Source: Oxyruncus cristatus
Taxonomy: Eukaryota > Chordata > Aves > Passeriformes > Cotingidae
DNA: 64,000 nt
Direction of reading: 5' to 3'
NCBI GenBank assembly: GCA_013399855.1
Contig: VXAY01002893.1
Coordinates: 303,001-367,000, forward strand
In this document: in pieces, positions 12,401 to 26,845 of the stretch
How positions within the stretch are numbered: position 1 is the stretch's first letter
How the letters are laid out: each line of letters starts with the position of its first letter
Position numbers and translations under genes: made by a program
Notes under the pieces: generated by a model
What the model saw: the letters and a program-made list of their open reading frames with translations, nothing else
The model's database searches: none
Told to the model about the DNA's origin: nothing

Positions 12401-15400
12401 TCTGAGAGGTATAAACAACTTTCATTAATGATACTTTTTTAAAGCTTAAATTGCAGACAGAGGAAAGTTGCCTCTTAGGTATGTTTTATCTTCATTTTAG
12501 TATTTTGGAAAAAAAATTGTTTTTCTGAGGGTGATGTGCTCTTCATTAATTTTGAAACATGCCAACACCGGCTTCTTAATAAAACATTTTCGTAATTAAG
12601 AACTTCTAAAAAAAATTGTTGGGTTTTCCATAAAATACAATTTAAAATATGTTTTGTTTCATGACACTGTATCAGTTTTTTTAATTAAATATTTAAGTGC
12701 AGACTAAAATTTGTATGATTACGTTTTTTTTTTTTTTAAGTGTGATTATTAATATTATCTCTGAATACCTGCTATGTAAATTGAATATGTGGTAAAGAGG
12801 TTTTTGGTTTTCTGACTTGTAGATCCCCTTCCTCTCTGAGTCTTGTTTCATTACACATGTATTTTTCGTGTCTCTTATTCTAACTGGGCTATGACTTCTT
12901 AGTGAGCAGTGCTGACAACCTTTGCTTTGCACCTGTTTCCATACTATCAGCACCTTGTCACTTTTCAGAAATGATTATTAATTGGTTTATAATTTAAGTG
13001 CCCAGGGATGCAGTGACTTTTCACAGCCTTCAAATGCTGGCCACGCTTTACTGACGTTACCTGAAAAATAAACAGCCCTAGAAATGTTCCTGATAGAGCC
13101 CTTGCTGTCTGAAAGTTACATGGCAAATGCAGATTCTTGAAAGGTGGCCAGGATTTATATTCAGTAGCTCATCACTAGGTCCTGAGAATTGTAAAACTTC
13201 TGGAATCAGTTACTTGTTGGTCACCACTGTTTCTATCCCTGTGCCTGGACAAGCAGGTTCTGCATGTCTCTGGGAATCTTTTTAGTGTATAAACTCTCAG
13301 AATAAATTTGTGTGATTACTTCATTTTGCATCTCGTTTTGCACAGTGCTTGTTTAGAGCACGTTTCTTCCAACTGTTAGCACTGTACTGCCTCTGCTTGG
13401 TTTGGAGTGAGCTACAGATGTTGTCAGTATGTGACGAGCTTCATCTTTCCACAGAGCCATTCTGTAAGAGCAGAGATTTCAAACCAGTAAGTTTTTAATG
13501 CTACCCTGAAAAATAAGGTACATAGAAAACAGTTTTCCAAAATGGTATTAGATGATCAGTATTGATCATCATAAAATCTCTGCTTGCTTTTGCTTGCGAG
13601 GTATCTAATTGCATTAAATCTAGTTTATTTTATTTAATTTTTCTATATCCTTTGCCATTTTGCTATTGATTTAGGGTGTTTGGGAGTCAAGGAATCACAA
13701 CATACACAAAGTAGCCGAGGATGAGGAAACTGTGTCAAAAGTCTTGTAGCTGTGTACCAAATGAAGTTGTATTTTCAGGTTAAATTATTTCCAAGATATT
13801 AAAACATTAGCATTGACTTAAATTTATGCTCAAACATAAAGCATTACATCCTTTTTTTCCAACATTTTGGGATATATTTTAGTCAGATTTTAAAGTCTAA
13901 AAGTTCAGGGTCTTCAGTGTTCACTGCTGTAAGCAAAATCATGTAGGAAAAATTGGTTTAACTAATTTGAAAAATACTATAAAACTGAAGGACAGATGCA
14001 TTTACATATTGATGGTACATCTTTTAATAGATAAATATTTTAGTTCACAATTTGAGTAGATAATATTTTTTTTAGTTTCTGCTGTAATTTTCTGGAGTCT
14101 GAATTGTTATTGTGCCCCATATTTGTTCCTTTCACATTCATTTTGTTGATAAAATTCATCTTGAAGCCTGGCAGCATGATTTTTTTATGATTGTCTTTTT
14201 GTTGCCTGTCACAACTTAATAAAAGAGATTCGAAGAAAAGTGTATGTAAGTATATTTTTTTTTAATTTTATAGTAGTAGAAAATAAATCCAGTAAGAGTT
14301 TCTTATAGCTGCAGTACACACTCTTTTAAAGGCTTGAAAAAAATGCTTCTGAAATTTGGAGAGATGCTTAGGAATCTAATGCAGTATGCAGTGTCCAGGT
14401 TGTTTCAGTGGGACTAGGATGGTGCTTTTAAATTTTTTGGTCGATAGTTTTTGATTAAGGAGTTTGCAGAAGTACTATACTAGGTGTTAACTGTGAATTT
14501 CAGCTGAAGATTCTGTGTTCAGTTAAAAAACTCTGCCAGAAAGCTTTTCTTTGGATCAAAGCTGTTTTCCTGTTTTGAGCTGCTTAAGGTTGGAGGTAGT
14601 GATTAGGGCACTCTGGCTCACTTTGTCATCTGTTGGAAGCGTCTCAAGCTCCTGGTACTGAAGACTCAGTTCTTTAAATGTCAACCTGTATTAGTGGAGA
14701 GTTGCTCACAAAAGCTGATGGAAAGAAAACAGCAAGTCATGTTTATTGACAGCAGTAAGAGATTTGAGTAACTTGAACTTCACAGACTGGTGATGTCATG
14801 TCAAATGGGCAAAACATGAAGCAGAGTGAGTTACCTCAGGCTGTCAGTATGGAAAAAGCTGTTGTAGAACAAGATTTTTCAAGTTATTCATCTGTGCTGT
14901 ATCTGTGATGAAACAAGGTTTTCCAGAAAAAAACTCCAATGCATTATTGGTAATATTAGAATTAATAAAGTTGTATGCAGATGATAATATCTTAAAATTT
15001 GCCTCACTTTCTGCTACTTTTTTTTTTTTATTTACGTGGCTAATGGATATTCTTGTAGAATCTTTTCTAACAAAGTGGCTGCTAGGAAAGCATTGGTGCT
15101 TAGTGTATGTTACACTTGAGATGGATAAAAGTATGAGAGTGTTACTGCTGTAATGATCTTGTAATTCTTCAGGGCTACTCAGGGTCAGCACAGAACTTTG
15201 AGTTTTCTAAGGTAAGAATAGTAGCATCGGAGGTAACCTCTGGAGAACCTTGATAAAGCAGATTGCAACTCTGCGGGTGTTGCCATTCCCAGGAGTCTTT
15301 TGTTTCATGCTGCTGTCTTCAATCAATGGTCTGGTGTGAAGAATTATTATTAGTGCAGACTTTGTCTTGATTGTTCTGCTGTTGATTGCCAGCATCTTAA

Positions 15401-18400
15401 GAAGATTCAAATCAAAGAGCTTACCTTGATTCAGTGTCCTGAAAGATATTTAACTACTGGGCAGGCTGTGGCATCCATGGAGACATTTAGCATCTTCAGA
15501 ACCAGCGTTATTCACAGGAAATATTTTTGCTAGAGCTAACGAAGGCAAGTGTATGTATTCTCATTCTGATCAGAGTTCGGCAAAGCTGCACCTGATCATC
15601 ACTATTAATTCTTTGTGTGCTAACCAGTTGGTGGATGGGGATAGAAGTGGTCTGAAGAGTATTTTTTGGATTAGCTTGGCAAGTCTTTTATATTAACAAA
15701 AGAAGCAGCTAGTCTTATTCATCCAGGCAAGATCAAGCTCCTGGCAATAGCTATCAAGTATTTAATGAATTTAATTAAAATTTGTGCATTATTAACATTT
15801 CCAGCTGTGATATTGAGTGACTAGCAATTTTCAGATACTTGGAATGAGTAATGCCATTGGCTTTTCAGTTGCTTTTGACATCAGTCCTTTTATAAACCTG
15901 CAGTTTTGCACAATCACTACTGTAGAGCCTCTGTGCTGGACGTAGCTGAAGAGCAGCTGAATTATGTTTTCAGATGTTGTGTTTTTTCTTCTCTTTTAAT
16001 CAGACAAGATGTTGCTGAATTCAGCAACTGCCTACTTTAGCTTCTGTGTCATTATTAGTATGTTTTAATAGAAACTGAATGAAATGTGAAGCATGCAGAC
16101 TAAGGAATGTTTTAAGCTGTTATGTGATCACAAAAAGCTTGGTGTAATTAGGTCTTAATCACGAAGCAAGATTGAACTTTCAGGCAAATTGCCATCCTTA
16201 GGTAGTGACTGATTCAGATAGTGTTGCTCTCCAAGGAAGCGGTATTTTCGTGAAGCAGATTTTTGCCAGCCAGCAAATGGAGGAAAATATCAGTCCCAAC
16301 AATTCCCGGCCTCAACAGACTGATCAGAAATCAGATACCGGTGATCAGAAGTTAAGGCTTTTGTTGCTAATTTCTGGTTTATAGACTGTAATGTGGTTTA
16401 ACGATGAGAGAAGGGGGTGGAAACAGCCAGTGATGTGAGCTTTGAGTATCTCTGTAATGGTTGTGCTAGAAAGTTAGATGATGTTCTTGTCTCTGTGTCA
16501 TGAACTTGACTCTGTTGTAACTCAGCTTGTAAAGATTAGCTTGGAAAACAGGAAAGGAAGGCAATAGTTCATGCTGATTACTAAATACCTTTTTGGTATG
16601 TCCATTTACCATCTTAGTCGACAAGACCACCTATTAGAAAACATGTGACTGAATGTGATTCATGTATATCTTCATTCTCAGCGCTTATGGTATGTTTTTT
16701 GAAAGAATGAAAAAGTAGTTGGAATAGTTTGCTTGAAAGTTTATTTGTTGTTAATATTAATAAGAAAATAGTTTTTTCTTAGACCATACAAGTTTTGGTA
16801 TAGGTGTCATTTTATGTTAAGATTCTAATAAGAAATCTTCACAGAACTTTTACAGATTATATTGATGTAGTCATTCCCTAAGATTACAGAATTGGGAATT
16901 TGAGGATTTTAGAGTTTCTAGTCACTGAACAAGAATTCAGTAATATCTTTGTTGGCTTGTTTAATATGCGTTACTCAAGTGACCAGTAATATTTTATATA
17001 AGAGTTAACTGGACCCAAACTACCAACTTTTGCCCAAAAAAGTGCATGAGAAGCTCCCTATCTGGAAGTGAAGTGTGTGGCCTAAAACATACTTAATGAG
17101 AGGATGTCTTTGAATTACATGTTGGCATTGTGTCAGTAAGCATATACTTGTTATTTGATGAGAAATTGGAATAAGCAACCATTATTTTTTAATACTGTTA
17201 TTTAGATTTTGATTTTGTCTTTCAGCATAAATATGTGATATATATGTGTACAGTTATTCAAATTACTTTTTTCTGTTGTGAAATGGTAAGCTAATACTTT
17301 TCATAGGTCTACTTTGAAGTATTAATTTAATAACTTTTATTAAAGCTAATAATATGATAAAGCTAAAGCAAATTAATCAAACAATTATAGAGCTATTATA
17401 CAACTATTTCAGTATCTTTGAAATCCGTGGGCTAAAAGCTCTAATGATTGTCTTGAGCCTGTATTTCAGCAAATGTGATAATCGATGAATATCTGCAGAA
17501 AAGGATAACATTGGGCTCTTTTTAATGAACTAACAATTTCATACAAAACATTCAACAGTACCACTGCTTAGAATAAAGGGATACATGTAAATGAGGCTAG
17601 TGCTGAAATTATATTTAAACAATGCTGACAGTTCTTCTATTGTGCCGATTAATTAATTTCTCAGCATCAAGGTTCTCTGGGAATGAACTGTAAAAATAAT
17701 TAAAATGATACATGAGGTAAATAATTTAGAAATATTAGTAATACTGCTTATTTGTGCTCCTTAGCCTTTTAAAAGTAGGTTACTGAGGAAGTATGACCTG
17801 GTTTTGATTCACATGATGTGCTGAAGTTCTCCTCACAGGTGGATAAGTTGCCATATTCTTTTTTAATCAATTGCGCCTGTCCGTGTTTCAAATCAGTAGT
17901 CTGCTTAAAGCAGGTTAACATTTATGTAAAAATATTTTGCCTTACAGCAAAGTACTTCGGATTTAAATCAGTTACAGCATAGTTACACTATGATCTGGAT
18001 TTAGTTTGTGCTTTGTAAGTTAAATTGTATCTTTTAAGTAGAATTCTGTGAATAAAAGCAGTGTTGATTTTGGTGTAACACAGCTTCCCTTTTTTTCCAC
18101 CACATTTTTGGCCAACTAATTGGAGTCAAGTCACTACTGGAGAGGCAATTTAAATGTTTAAATTCAAATTAAGTTAGTGGTTTCAGATAGAATTAATAGG
18201 GTCTTAATTAGAGGGAAACTTCAAAACAAATTTCTTTCCAGCTGGATAATCATGTCTGAATAACTGAAGCCTAACTTTAAGCCTAGCTTAAAATAAAAGA
18301 AGTCTTTGCTTCTTTCTGTCATTGAATGATGAAACAATTTAAAGATTTAAATTTTGGTATCCAAAATGTGCATCCCTTGGAAAATATTTTGTCTGGAGCT

Positions 18401-21359
18401 TTTTAATCAAATCTGCCATGTAACCTATTAAAAAAGAAATAGTCTGCAGCTTTTAGAATGTGTTTTCTTCAACTTCACCTGTGCCTGGGAGGCAACCAGT
18501 CAGTCACTTTTGGATTTATCCTCATCTTACTGCTCCTCTGCCTTTCCATAACAACTCAGTTGGTACTTCCATAACTTCATGCGTGCAAGAGGGAATTTTA
18601 GGTTTAGGTGGGGGAATCTCAGTAAATTAAAGATGCAAAGTTAATTTTCTGGGAAATGGCTCGGGGGTTAGACTTTTCAAGCACATGGAAGTTTTTGAAA
18701 AGACTGTTGGTAGTGTTGTCTTCCATATCCTCTTACAGCTTGTGTGATCTGACTGCCTAAGCCTTTTCCTGAGGAAAATATTTGGAACTAAAGGGTATAG
18801 GGAAGTAGCTTCAGCTTTATGTGCATTCAAGAAGCAAAATTTATTGTATGTTTGTTAGAGGACGTAAAGGCTATAGTGATGTTCAGAGTTAATTACACAG
18901 AGATTCGCTGCTTTGAGTCATTATACTGCATCATGATTTGGTAAGATAATTAGGAACCATATTAATGGCTCTAACCAAAATACTTTGTTCTTTAATACAT
19001 CAGCTGTGGTGAATGAAAGAAAATATAGCTGTAAGTAATCAACTGCTCTCTAAAACCTAAACAGTGTGAATTATCTATTGTTATTGATGAGGGCTTATAA
19101 TGTTTTGTGGCTGTTACTTTTTAATGCAATGAAACCAGCCTGGAGGATTTCCATTAGTTCTTGCTGCTGGTTCTCCTGTTGTGGTCACCAAACAAGTTTG
19201 GAGTTTTGGATCTTAAAAACATAGAAGAAAACCTTGCAGAAAGTATTTTTTTTGTTTATACTATAGAAGCCATAAATATGTATAATAGATTTGAGGTTTA
19301 GATATCATCCCTCAGCCTTATGTTGCTTATTTTTATCTAAAATGGCAGCAATTGATCTGTCACTGGCAGAATTCACGCTCATGTTACCACGTCCCTGGTT
19401 TTGCTGTGTTCATCATAGTCATAACTAGTAGGTAAAATGGAATTTGTTTGCCTTTGCTTTGTAGAAGTTCAAAGCAGCAGAATAAGCAATAGTTTCTCCA
19501 GTAAGTACAAAAAACAACTCATGGTCACTCTTCACTGCAGATGACAAGAGGCTTATTAATATGGGAAATTAGAGAGAAGAAATCAATATGCTTTCTGATA
19601 ATTTTACTGAACGTAATGCTTCTGTGTCTATCTGGGTTCTTTTCAAAGTGGTGTTGGAAATAAGTGTTGCAAAGCGTTCTCTTTGTGTACAGTGCATCAT
19701 CTCCTTTCATTTGTATCGAAGGCATTCTCCAAGAACTTTGCCTTACTCCACTTTCTTCTGTAAATACCCAATTCTGCAAGAAAGGATTGTAAGGGAGTTG
19801 GATAAGAAGCTCCATTCCTTTGCTAAGATCAAGCAACATTCCCATGTGCAAAGGTAATAAACCATCATGCATGAGAAGAAAAATAGCTGTAAAGGAAATT
19901 CACATTTCAGTATTGGATGTGAAGGTACCTCATTGAGTGAGAGTCTGCTTGACATCCTAGTCATGACTGAACTCTTTAAAAACTTCATGGTGAATTCTTT
20001 AAACGAACCAAATGAAACATTGATTCCCCCCACCCCCGAGTTTATTCTGGCAAAGGTAGGAAAGAAAAGTCAAATACCCACTTGACATTTTGAATTGTAT
20101 TTGAATTGAGCATATTAGTAAGTGAAGAGGGCAGTAATTTAAACTCCATTCTCAAAATACAAGGTAATGTGGAGATTTATATGAAAGATGCTTCTTAAAA
20201 CTAAACAGTTGGATAAATCAGGTAGATTATCACTAGTATCTGTTTATTTTTGATATTAATATTCTTAACATGAATTTTGCATGCCATATGGAGCATTCTA
20301 ACAGGGCAAGATATTGATCCAAAAAAAAAAAATCCAGCAATGGTCTGTGTTGTTTGTGGCTGGGATTTCACACTAGAGATTTATATCACAAGTCATCTTT
20401 TAGGAACTGTTGCCAAGGTGTTGTTGACTAGATCAGAGGGGCCAACGATTAAGTTGTTATGAAAAATGATCTTCACCTAGTTTTCAGCACAAATTTACTA
20501 AATCTAATAGAACATTATAAGATAAATGTGAACACAGTTCTTGTAAAGGTTTTTTTAAAATAGCTCTTCTATGAGGGACTTAGTGAGCTCTAAGGATTGA
20601 AATAATAATTTTTGCATTGTGTTTTGGCTGTGACAGGTACTTCTAGCTTGCTGTTATGACCTGGAAATGTTACTTTCCATTATAGATTTTGAAGTGCTAT
20701 GAAATGTGTTTGGGTCAGATTTTTTTTTTTTTTAATGCAAAGATCAAATCAACCCATAACTTTTAATGTTAATTGGTGGATGTTTGCATTAAAAGCAGCT
20801 ACTTGTAAGCCTTACCTGTAAGTGAGGGTGTATTTTGGGGTTGGCTTTTTTTAAAGCATAAAAGATCCAATTTCATTTCTGTGTTTATTGTGAGATTAGA
20901 TTTAGCTTAGACAAGTGCTGTTGGTCACTTACGGCGTTTAGGATCATCCTCTTGGGAATAGTCATAGTGAAGTAAAAGTAATGACAGAAGACAATCCAAA
21001 ATGTGCAAACTCAGCAAAAACAAGTGGTTTTAATAGGTATTTTTACATATAACCATGAAAAACTTTTAAACATGTATAATGACTAAAATTTAAACTTTAG
21101 CACCTCTGAATAATCAAAATTTCATTATATAACTGACTGTAAAACTGACAGGCAGGAGAAGGTTATGATCCTGCATGAGTTGGTGGCTTGCTGTGTCCAA
21201 CAGAAATAGCTGCAGTCCTCAAACTATTCCAGGATCTTTTAGAATGACAAATTAGGGTGTCTTCAATTCAGTGTTCTCTAAACTTAATCATAATGTTCTT
21301 TCACCATGACTAAATATGTCGTTTTAAGAAAGCGTTGTCATGATTTTTGAGATGAGAAG

Positions 21360-22545
21360 TCACACCTCACAAAGTTTTAAGAGCCAGTGAACACATGTTG
21401 ATGTAGAATATTGAGATCGCTGAAAACAGTGAAGAAGATTCTTCACTAAAGGTTATTAAAGAAGAAACACAGCTGTGGAATTCAAGGGAATGCCCTTGTG
21501 TGAATAACTGCCTGAAAGATAGAAAACAGGTAGTAAGAACAAACAGACAAGTTTCAAAATGAAAGGAAATAACATGTAGTTCTTTTACAATTTGTCGTGA
21601 GGCTTAAGCTCTTTCTATGGAAGAGATTAAAAAGGGATGCAGGAGCAAGTGAGACAACAAAGTTTGCTGACAACAGCATGTTACTAAGAGTAGTAAGGGT
21701 GAGAGGTGGACAGCAAGGAGTCGCATGTTACTGTTAACTATCAGGTGTAAATAACGGGTGAAATTTCATTTGGAGAGGTACAAAGCGGTATTGTGTGTTT
21801 GGACAAATTCGAGCTTTACTAGTATAACTCTGGGCTTCAAGTAGCTTTCTACAGTCAAGAACAAGAGGAAAATAGGAGCTCAAGTAACAGTCAAGAACGG
21901 AAAAAGAAAAAAAAAGCTAGGAGTTACTGGGAAAGGAAAAGAGAACACAATATCATTATGCAGCTACAAGAGTAATGTTCTTTCTGCAACTTAGATGCTG
22001 TATGTAGTTTGTACCTTATTTCAAAATAAGAAAATTGCAGGCAAGGATGCTTAAGAAGGCTGAGCAAATGTGATGGAACTGGTACATGAGGGACAGGGGA
22101 ATAGACAAAAAAATTCTAGTCCGCAAAAAAAAATATGAATGGGCTGAAGAAAGTGAACAAGAATTGATTGTTCATACTCTTTCAGTGCAATAACTGAACT
22201 ATTTTGAATGAAACTAGCAAGTCTTGGGTTTAAAACAGACATGATATGTAGCATGCACTTGTGTTTTGGAATTCTTTGCCACAGGACTTAGTGATTTACC
22301 AAAAAGCTTAGAGTTGTAAAAAAGATTAAGGAAAACAAGTGAACACAAATCCATTAACACCTATGTGAGCATGAAATCTTTCAAAGTTGGAAGTGTGTTC
22401 TGGAGAGGTACTGCTATATGCTTGCTCCCCTATGCTCTTAGTCATCTGCTGTTGGTCATTCCTGGTGACAGGCTAGTTACTGTGATGGACCTCTCTGTGG
22501 TCATGGTGTGGTTCTTCTCAGATTGGAACTTCAAGTCTCAGTTTT
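21360..22545 (+). mobile_element. Old CR1 LINE fragment, sense orientation, including the 3' end
   Basis: Three stretches match CR1-type LINEs as I recall them. Near 21477-21560 is the reverse-transcriptase C-terminal region (word TGAATAACTGCCTGAAAGAT). Near 21661 is the core AAGTTTGCTGACAACAGC. From about 22269 to 22525 is the typical 3' end (GGAATTCTTTGCCACAGGA, then CATCTGCTGTTGGTCATT, then the GATGGACC...GTGTGG stretch that ends these elements). The order and spacing agree with one 5'-truncated copy of about 1.2 kb. It carries many stops and indels and is clearly dead. Its divergence and 3' end resemble the older CR1 groups shared with turtles and crocodilians rather than the youngest bird subfamilies. 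The left boundary is approximate. Confidence 0.78.
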
Positions 22546-25500
22546 GACAGTGCATTGAGTCTGTGCCCTGGCTCATTGAGTCGAAGCTCCTGGCTGATTG
22601 AAAAGGCAAAACATATTCCACTTACCATGATGTTCATGTGCTGGCTTCTTTCTCTTTTTCTGCCATAGGTGGCTTGTATAACTTGGACAAAAATAGTTAG
22701 ATCTCTTTTGATCTCTACTATCTGCTCTCTGTACTGCAGTAGAAATGAAGGTGCCTAAAGTTGCTTTATTTGTATGTAATCATCGAGTGTTTGGAACTCC
22801 TTGTGTCTGAGCCATTGTTTGAGTGTGAATTGTGGTGGTTTAATACCTAACCCTGGCAAAACTTCATAGCTTTATTCTAAGTACTTAAATAATAATCAGG
22901 CATTCTATTTACTTTAGCAGCAAATATGATAGCATGAGGTATTACCCTCCATAAATCTTAAAGTATCCAGGGTGTGGGAGGCAGCTTAGACTAATCACTG
23001 ACTAGACAGTAATCAGTCTAGTCATACAACAAAATTTGCATTCTTTCAGTGATTGTCTAATTCAAGAAGTTTGGGAAGTGCAATATAAAGTATGCCTTTC
23101 ATTTCAGCTGCAGAGGAGATACAGCATTTGCAGGGCAATGAGATATTTGTGATGTTAACAATCTAAATGATTTTTATTGATAATGACAGATGGTTCTTAG
23201 ATAATGTGCTCTGAGTTGTCTGTAATATGTTCAGAATAAGTCTTCTGGAAGGTTGTACATCTGTCTTGAGATCTTTTGCTAAAATATTTAAATCAAGGTC
23301 ATTGTTTATACTTGATTTTAAATAGGTTTTAGCTGGTAGTCTGCATTTCTCTACATTTAGAGATCAAACTGTTTGTAACTCCAAAAGCTACAAATGGAAA
23401 AGTAAAATAGGTAGCAGGTGTTAGAAAAGGCAATTACGCATTAGCTGTTTTACTCAATTTCTAAAACTGTCTAAAACTATCCATTGGAAATACTTTGTAC
23501 CTAGACTTATCTCTGAACCATGATGAATTTTTAAATCTGTAGGGGATATGCATTTTTTCTCTAATGAATTACATATTTAAGCCTATTTGGTTTCATTTTA
23601 AAAGGCTGAAGAAAATTGCATTGGTGGGAAAAAAAAGTTGAACAGAAAAATCACAAGACGAAGTACTTGTTCTTATATGCTTCTGGATAATTTTTCTGTA
23701 ATTCCTTAGAAAACTTTTCAGTTTTCAGAATGGCAGTTCTGGGCATTTTTGCTTTAAATTTTTTTTAAGCTATTTATCTTGACTTTTTATGGGAGAATTT
23801 TCTTTATTAAATGATAATAGAATGAATTCTTGAGTTTAAATCATAATCTTAGATTATTATCAGGAAAAGAGAATACTTTGATCTAATTTGACTACCTATG
23901 CAATATGGTTTTGCGAGTCACTGTAAGAGAGAGCAAAATAAACAATTTTGCCAGCAGCTACTGTAAATTGACTTTGAAAGTTAAAATGCTGCTTTCAGAG
24001 AGATTGATTTAAACCTGTCTCCTTCTCCCACGTGGTTTTCAAGAAATTATATAATGTTGGAGAGGTGAGGAGGTGTAAGGAGAATTAGTATATATTATTA
24101 CCAAACCAAATTCCTTTCAGTTCTCTCTTTCTTGCTTGTATCATGTAATTAAAGTAGTCTACACCTTTAATATATTTAGGTAGGGTAACATATAATCTAA
24201 TACATCAAATATCCTGATTGACAATTATTATTTGAAATGAAATTTTTCTGCCTCCTGGCTATTCGGTCTTTCTACTTCTTCATCTGCAAAAATGATCTTA
24301 CTTTTTCTTACCTACCCTCTTCAGTAATTCTGTACTTTAGTTTATGTGTTCAGCAATCTCAGTCCAGCTTTGTTTGCCTTCATCCCACAACCATCATTTC
24401 TCTTCTTCCCTGCTTTCCTGTTTGATTACAAATGCTCAGGCTGGTGCCGTGATTTCCAGTTACCCATTCTTTGAAGTAGATCTGTAGTTCACACAGATCA
24501 TTGTTCATCATGTAATGGTGAACTGGGCTGGTTCTTACTCTGTCAGAAAGTCTTCAATGGTGACAGCTCACACTTCAGAGTGGGTTTCTGGAAAATACGT
24601 TGATGTTTTCTTGTACAGACTGTGAACTTAATCTTAAACACAGTCTGTTTTCATTGGACATTACTTCCCCGTTTCCTTCCAAATGTGAAGAAAGAAAGGT
24701 GGTCACTTACGAGATTACGTTGTATATCTCAAAATAATAGAAACTTCATGTATGGTTAAAGGCTACTACATTAAAGGACGTTTTTGAAATTCATGTTAAA
24801 AGTGAGAAAGAGGTTGCAGTTTAGGCTGAGAAAAAGTAGACCATGAGTACTGTTTTTATACTTAATTCTTAAAATTTTAAAATATTTTTCTCAAGATGAA
24901 AGTTTAGAAAATACCATCAAAGGAATTTAAAAGAAATGCTTCCTGTTCTGTGAATTTATTTACATAATATGGTAGGAGGAGGTTTGTTTTCTTAGAATTA
25001 GCTCCTTGTATTTTTCAGAGTTGTGTTTGATTATTTAAATATTATCACATTAGTGTCTGACATGATAAGTGGAAGCAGCACTTGGCTTACAAGTATGTCT
25101 TCTTGAGATACTATTTTATGCTTTTATATATGTTAACTTTCCATCCCAAGAGAAATGTCAACACTGAAGTAGAAGACATGGGTTTTTCAGGAGAATGGTA
25201 CTGAATACATGATTCTGTAAAATGCTAACTTCAGTATTGAAACTTGGACCTTATCTTGATTTTTCTGGTTAAGACGAACTCTCTAGAGTTTAATTAAAAT
25301 TACCATATGCTTTCTCTCTCCTGGGGTTTTACAATGTTACTTGAGTGTTTTCCTAGAGTAGAAAACATGTCACAGGATTTTATAATCCAAACATATCTTC
25401 TCTGCTTCCTAAATTAGCTAATTCTTATTTTCAGTTCCAAGTACACTTTTAAACTTAAATCTTCCCTCCAAATAATTGGCATTATTTCTTTTCTTAGTTC

Positions 25501-26749
25501 TTACTGATTTGGTTGACCGGATGATCTGTAGTTTCTGTAGCTGTTGACAGGGTGCTTGAACAAACCTCTTGTAGTACACTGTGCTCTTTTATCAGGCAAG
25601 GGTGGAGGAGAAGGAAGAGTAGCAGGAGAATACTTTTCCTTCTCCCCTTACGATAGCAGGCAAGTTTCTGCACATATTTTAAATACCATGTTCTTCTAGC
25701 TTAAATAGCAATAAAATAGGTATTTCATGGGTCTTATGCTTTACATAAGAAGTCGTTTCAGTTCACTATACTTGGTCAGAATACTATATTTTCCTAAAGA
25801 GTAAACTGCAGTTTTGAAATACCAGCAGAGAATATGAAAAAACTTGCTATATTTTAAAAGTGCTATAATTAGATCTTGTAAATTATATAGAAATCAGCCT
25901 ATAAATATCTCTACATTTGCCGAATTATGTAGTTTAATTTGATAATTATTATTTTTAAATTTTTTAATGAGATTTTACATAGCACTAGTTCAGTCATCAC
26001 ATTGATAATTTAACATCATAATTATTTTTTCAGTTCTCAGTGATATAGAAAATAAAAGCTAAGATTAACTTGGTAGTGTGAGAAAACTTAGTGATGTCTT
26101 TTAAAAATAGGATCACAAATATTTCTGAACTCTTAGGTATACTTATAAATACTAATTTCTTGAGGGAATTTTATAAAGTGACAGATTCTACTGACTTGAA
26201 CTAGAACAGACGGGTGCAGATCTGAATGCCAAACTAAATTGTAAATGTTTCATGTTACAATGAGTAGATTTTTTCCTTTAGTGAAAACCTCTAATTCAGT
26301 TGAATATAGAGCAAGTTGCTTATTTTTGAAATGCCTAATAATTTCTTACAGAAGAATTTATATTTTAAAAGCTACTACTGGTAATAGAGTTTGCTTCTAA
26401 TAATGGAATGAAGCATTACGTTCATGTCACAATGTTGAACTGGACAATACAGTATTTCATGCTATATATAAGCTAATGGGTAACACCAGAAATGGAAAAC
26501 ACATCAGTAAAGAATGAATTTAAATGTGAGAACTGGATGCATACCTCACCTCCATCCCCATTACAGATAATAGCTATGAATAGGTTTGGCATAGATGAAA
26601 TGCTAGCATGCTTGTGGTACAAAGAGAGACAGATGTAGCTGACATTTGTAGTTAGTAGTGAATGTCATAAAAATACCCTTGGAGTATATGGTGATCAAAA
26701 GTATTATTATTTGTGTATTGAAAGGATGATATATTTTTTTTTTTTCTAG

Positions 26750-26845
26750 TCTGAACCAGAGGGTTTTTCTCACTTCCATTTGTACGTCTGTGCTGCCTTC
26801 CTTGTCAGGTGGAGGAAAGAGATCCTGGAAGAGAAAGATTTTCAG
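26750..26845 (+). CDS. TBC1D22A: TBC1D22A penultimate coding exon (C-terminal part of the Rab-GAP TBC domain)
   Basis: This 96-nt exon is open throughout and encodes 32 residues in phase 0 at both ends. It begins SEPEGFSHFHLYVCAAF and continues LVRWRKEILEEKDFQ. The acceptor is a long T-run followed by CTAG, and the donor is CAG|GTAAGT. From memory, the sequence matches the end of the TBC domain of TBC1D22 proteins, Rab GTPase-activating proteins of the Golgi that bind ACBD3 (family knowledge). The version LVRWRKEILEEKDFQ fits TBC1D22A better than TBC1D22B, which I recall as closer to LIKWRKEIL followed by DEEDFQ. The catalytic arginine and glutamine fingers of the TBC domain lie upstream and are not in this window. 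An ORF scan extends past the donor, but the protein should splice to 57559, where the frame continues in phase 0. Confidence 0.93.

Larger units (their letters stand above)
1..26749 (+). other. TBC1D22A: Intronic sequence upstream of the penultimate exon (partial intron)
   Basis: This stretch lies directly 5' of a recognisable exon whose acceptor is at 26748-26749, so it is read as intron continuing past the left edge of the window. I looked for the preceding coding exon, which in this family should encode the end of the TBC core with a WDTYQ-like ending, and did not find it. The intron is therefore at least 26.7 kb here. It is A/T-rich and holds an LTR at 2884-3486 and an old CR1 at about 21360-22545; the rest is unique-looking non-coding sequence. 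A coding-like minus-strand ORF at 2005-2228 is reported as a finding rather than as a gene. Confidence 0.75.

Noticed and set aside
14844..15191. 115-codon minus-strand frame overlapping an 82-codon plus-strand frame
   Set aside because: Lysine-rich and low-complexity stretches arise from A/T tracts. No family features and no supporting signals.
19525..20085. Overlapping frames of 72-115 codons on both strands
   Set aside because: Frames on both strands cover the same bases, none has recognisable motifs or convincing splice context, and they look like chance openings.
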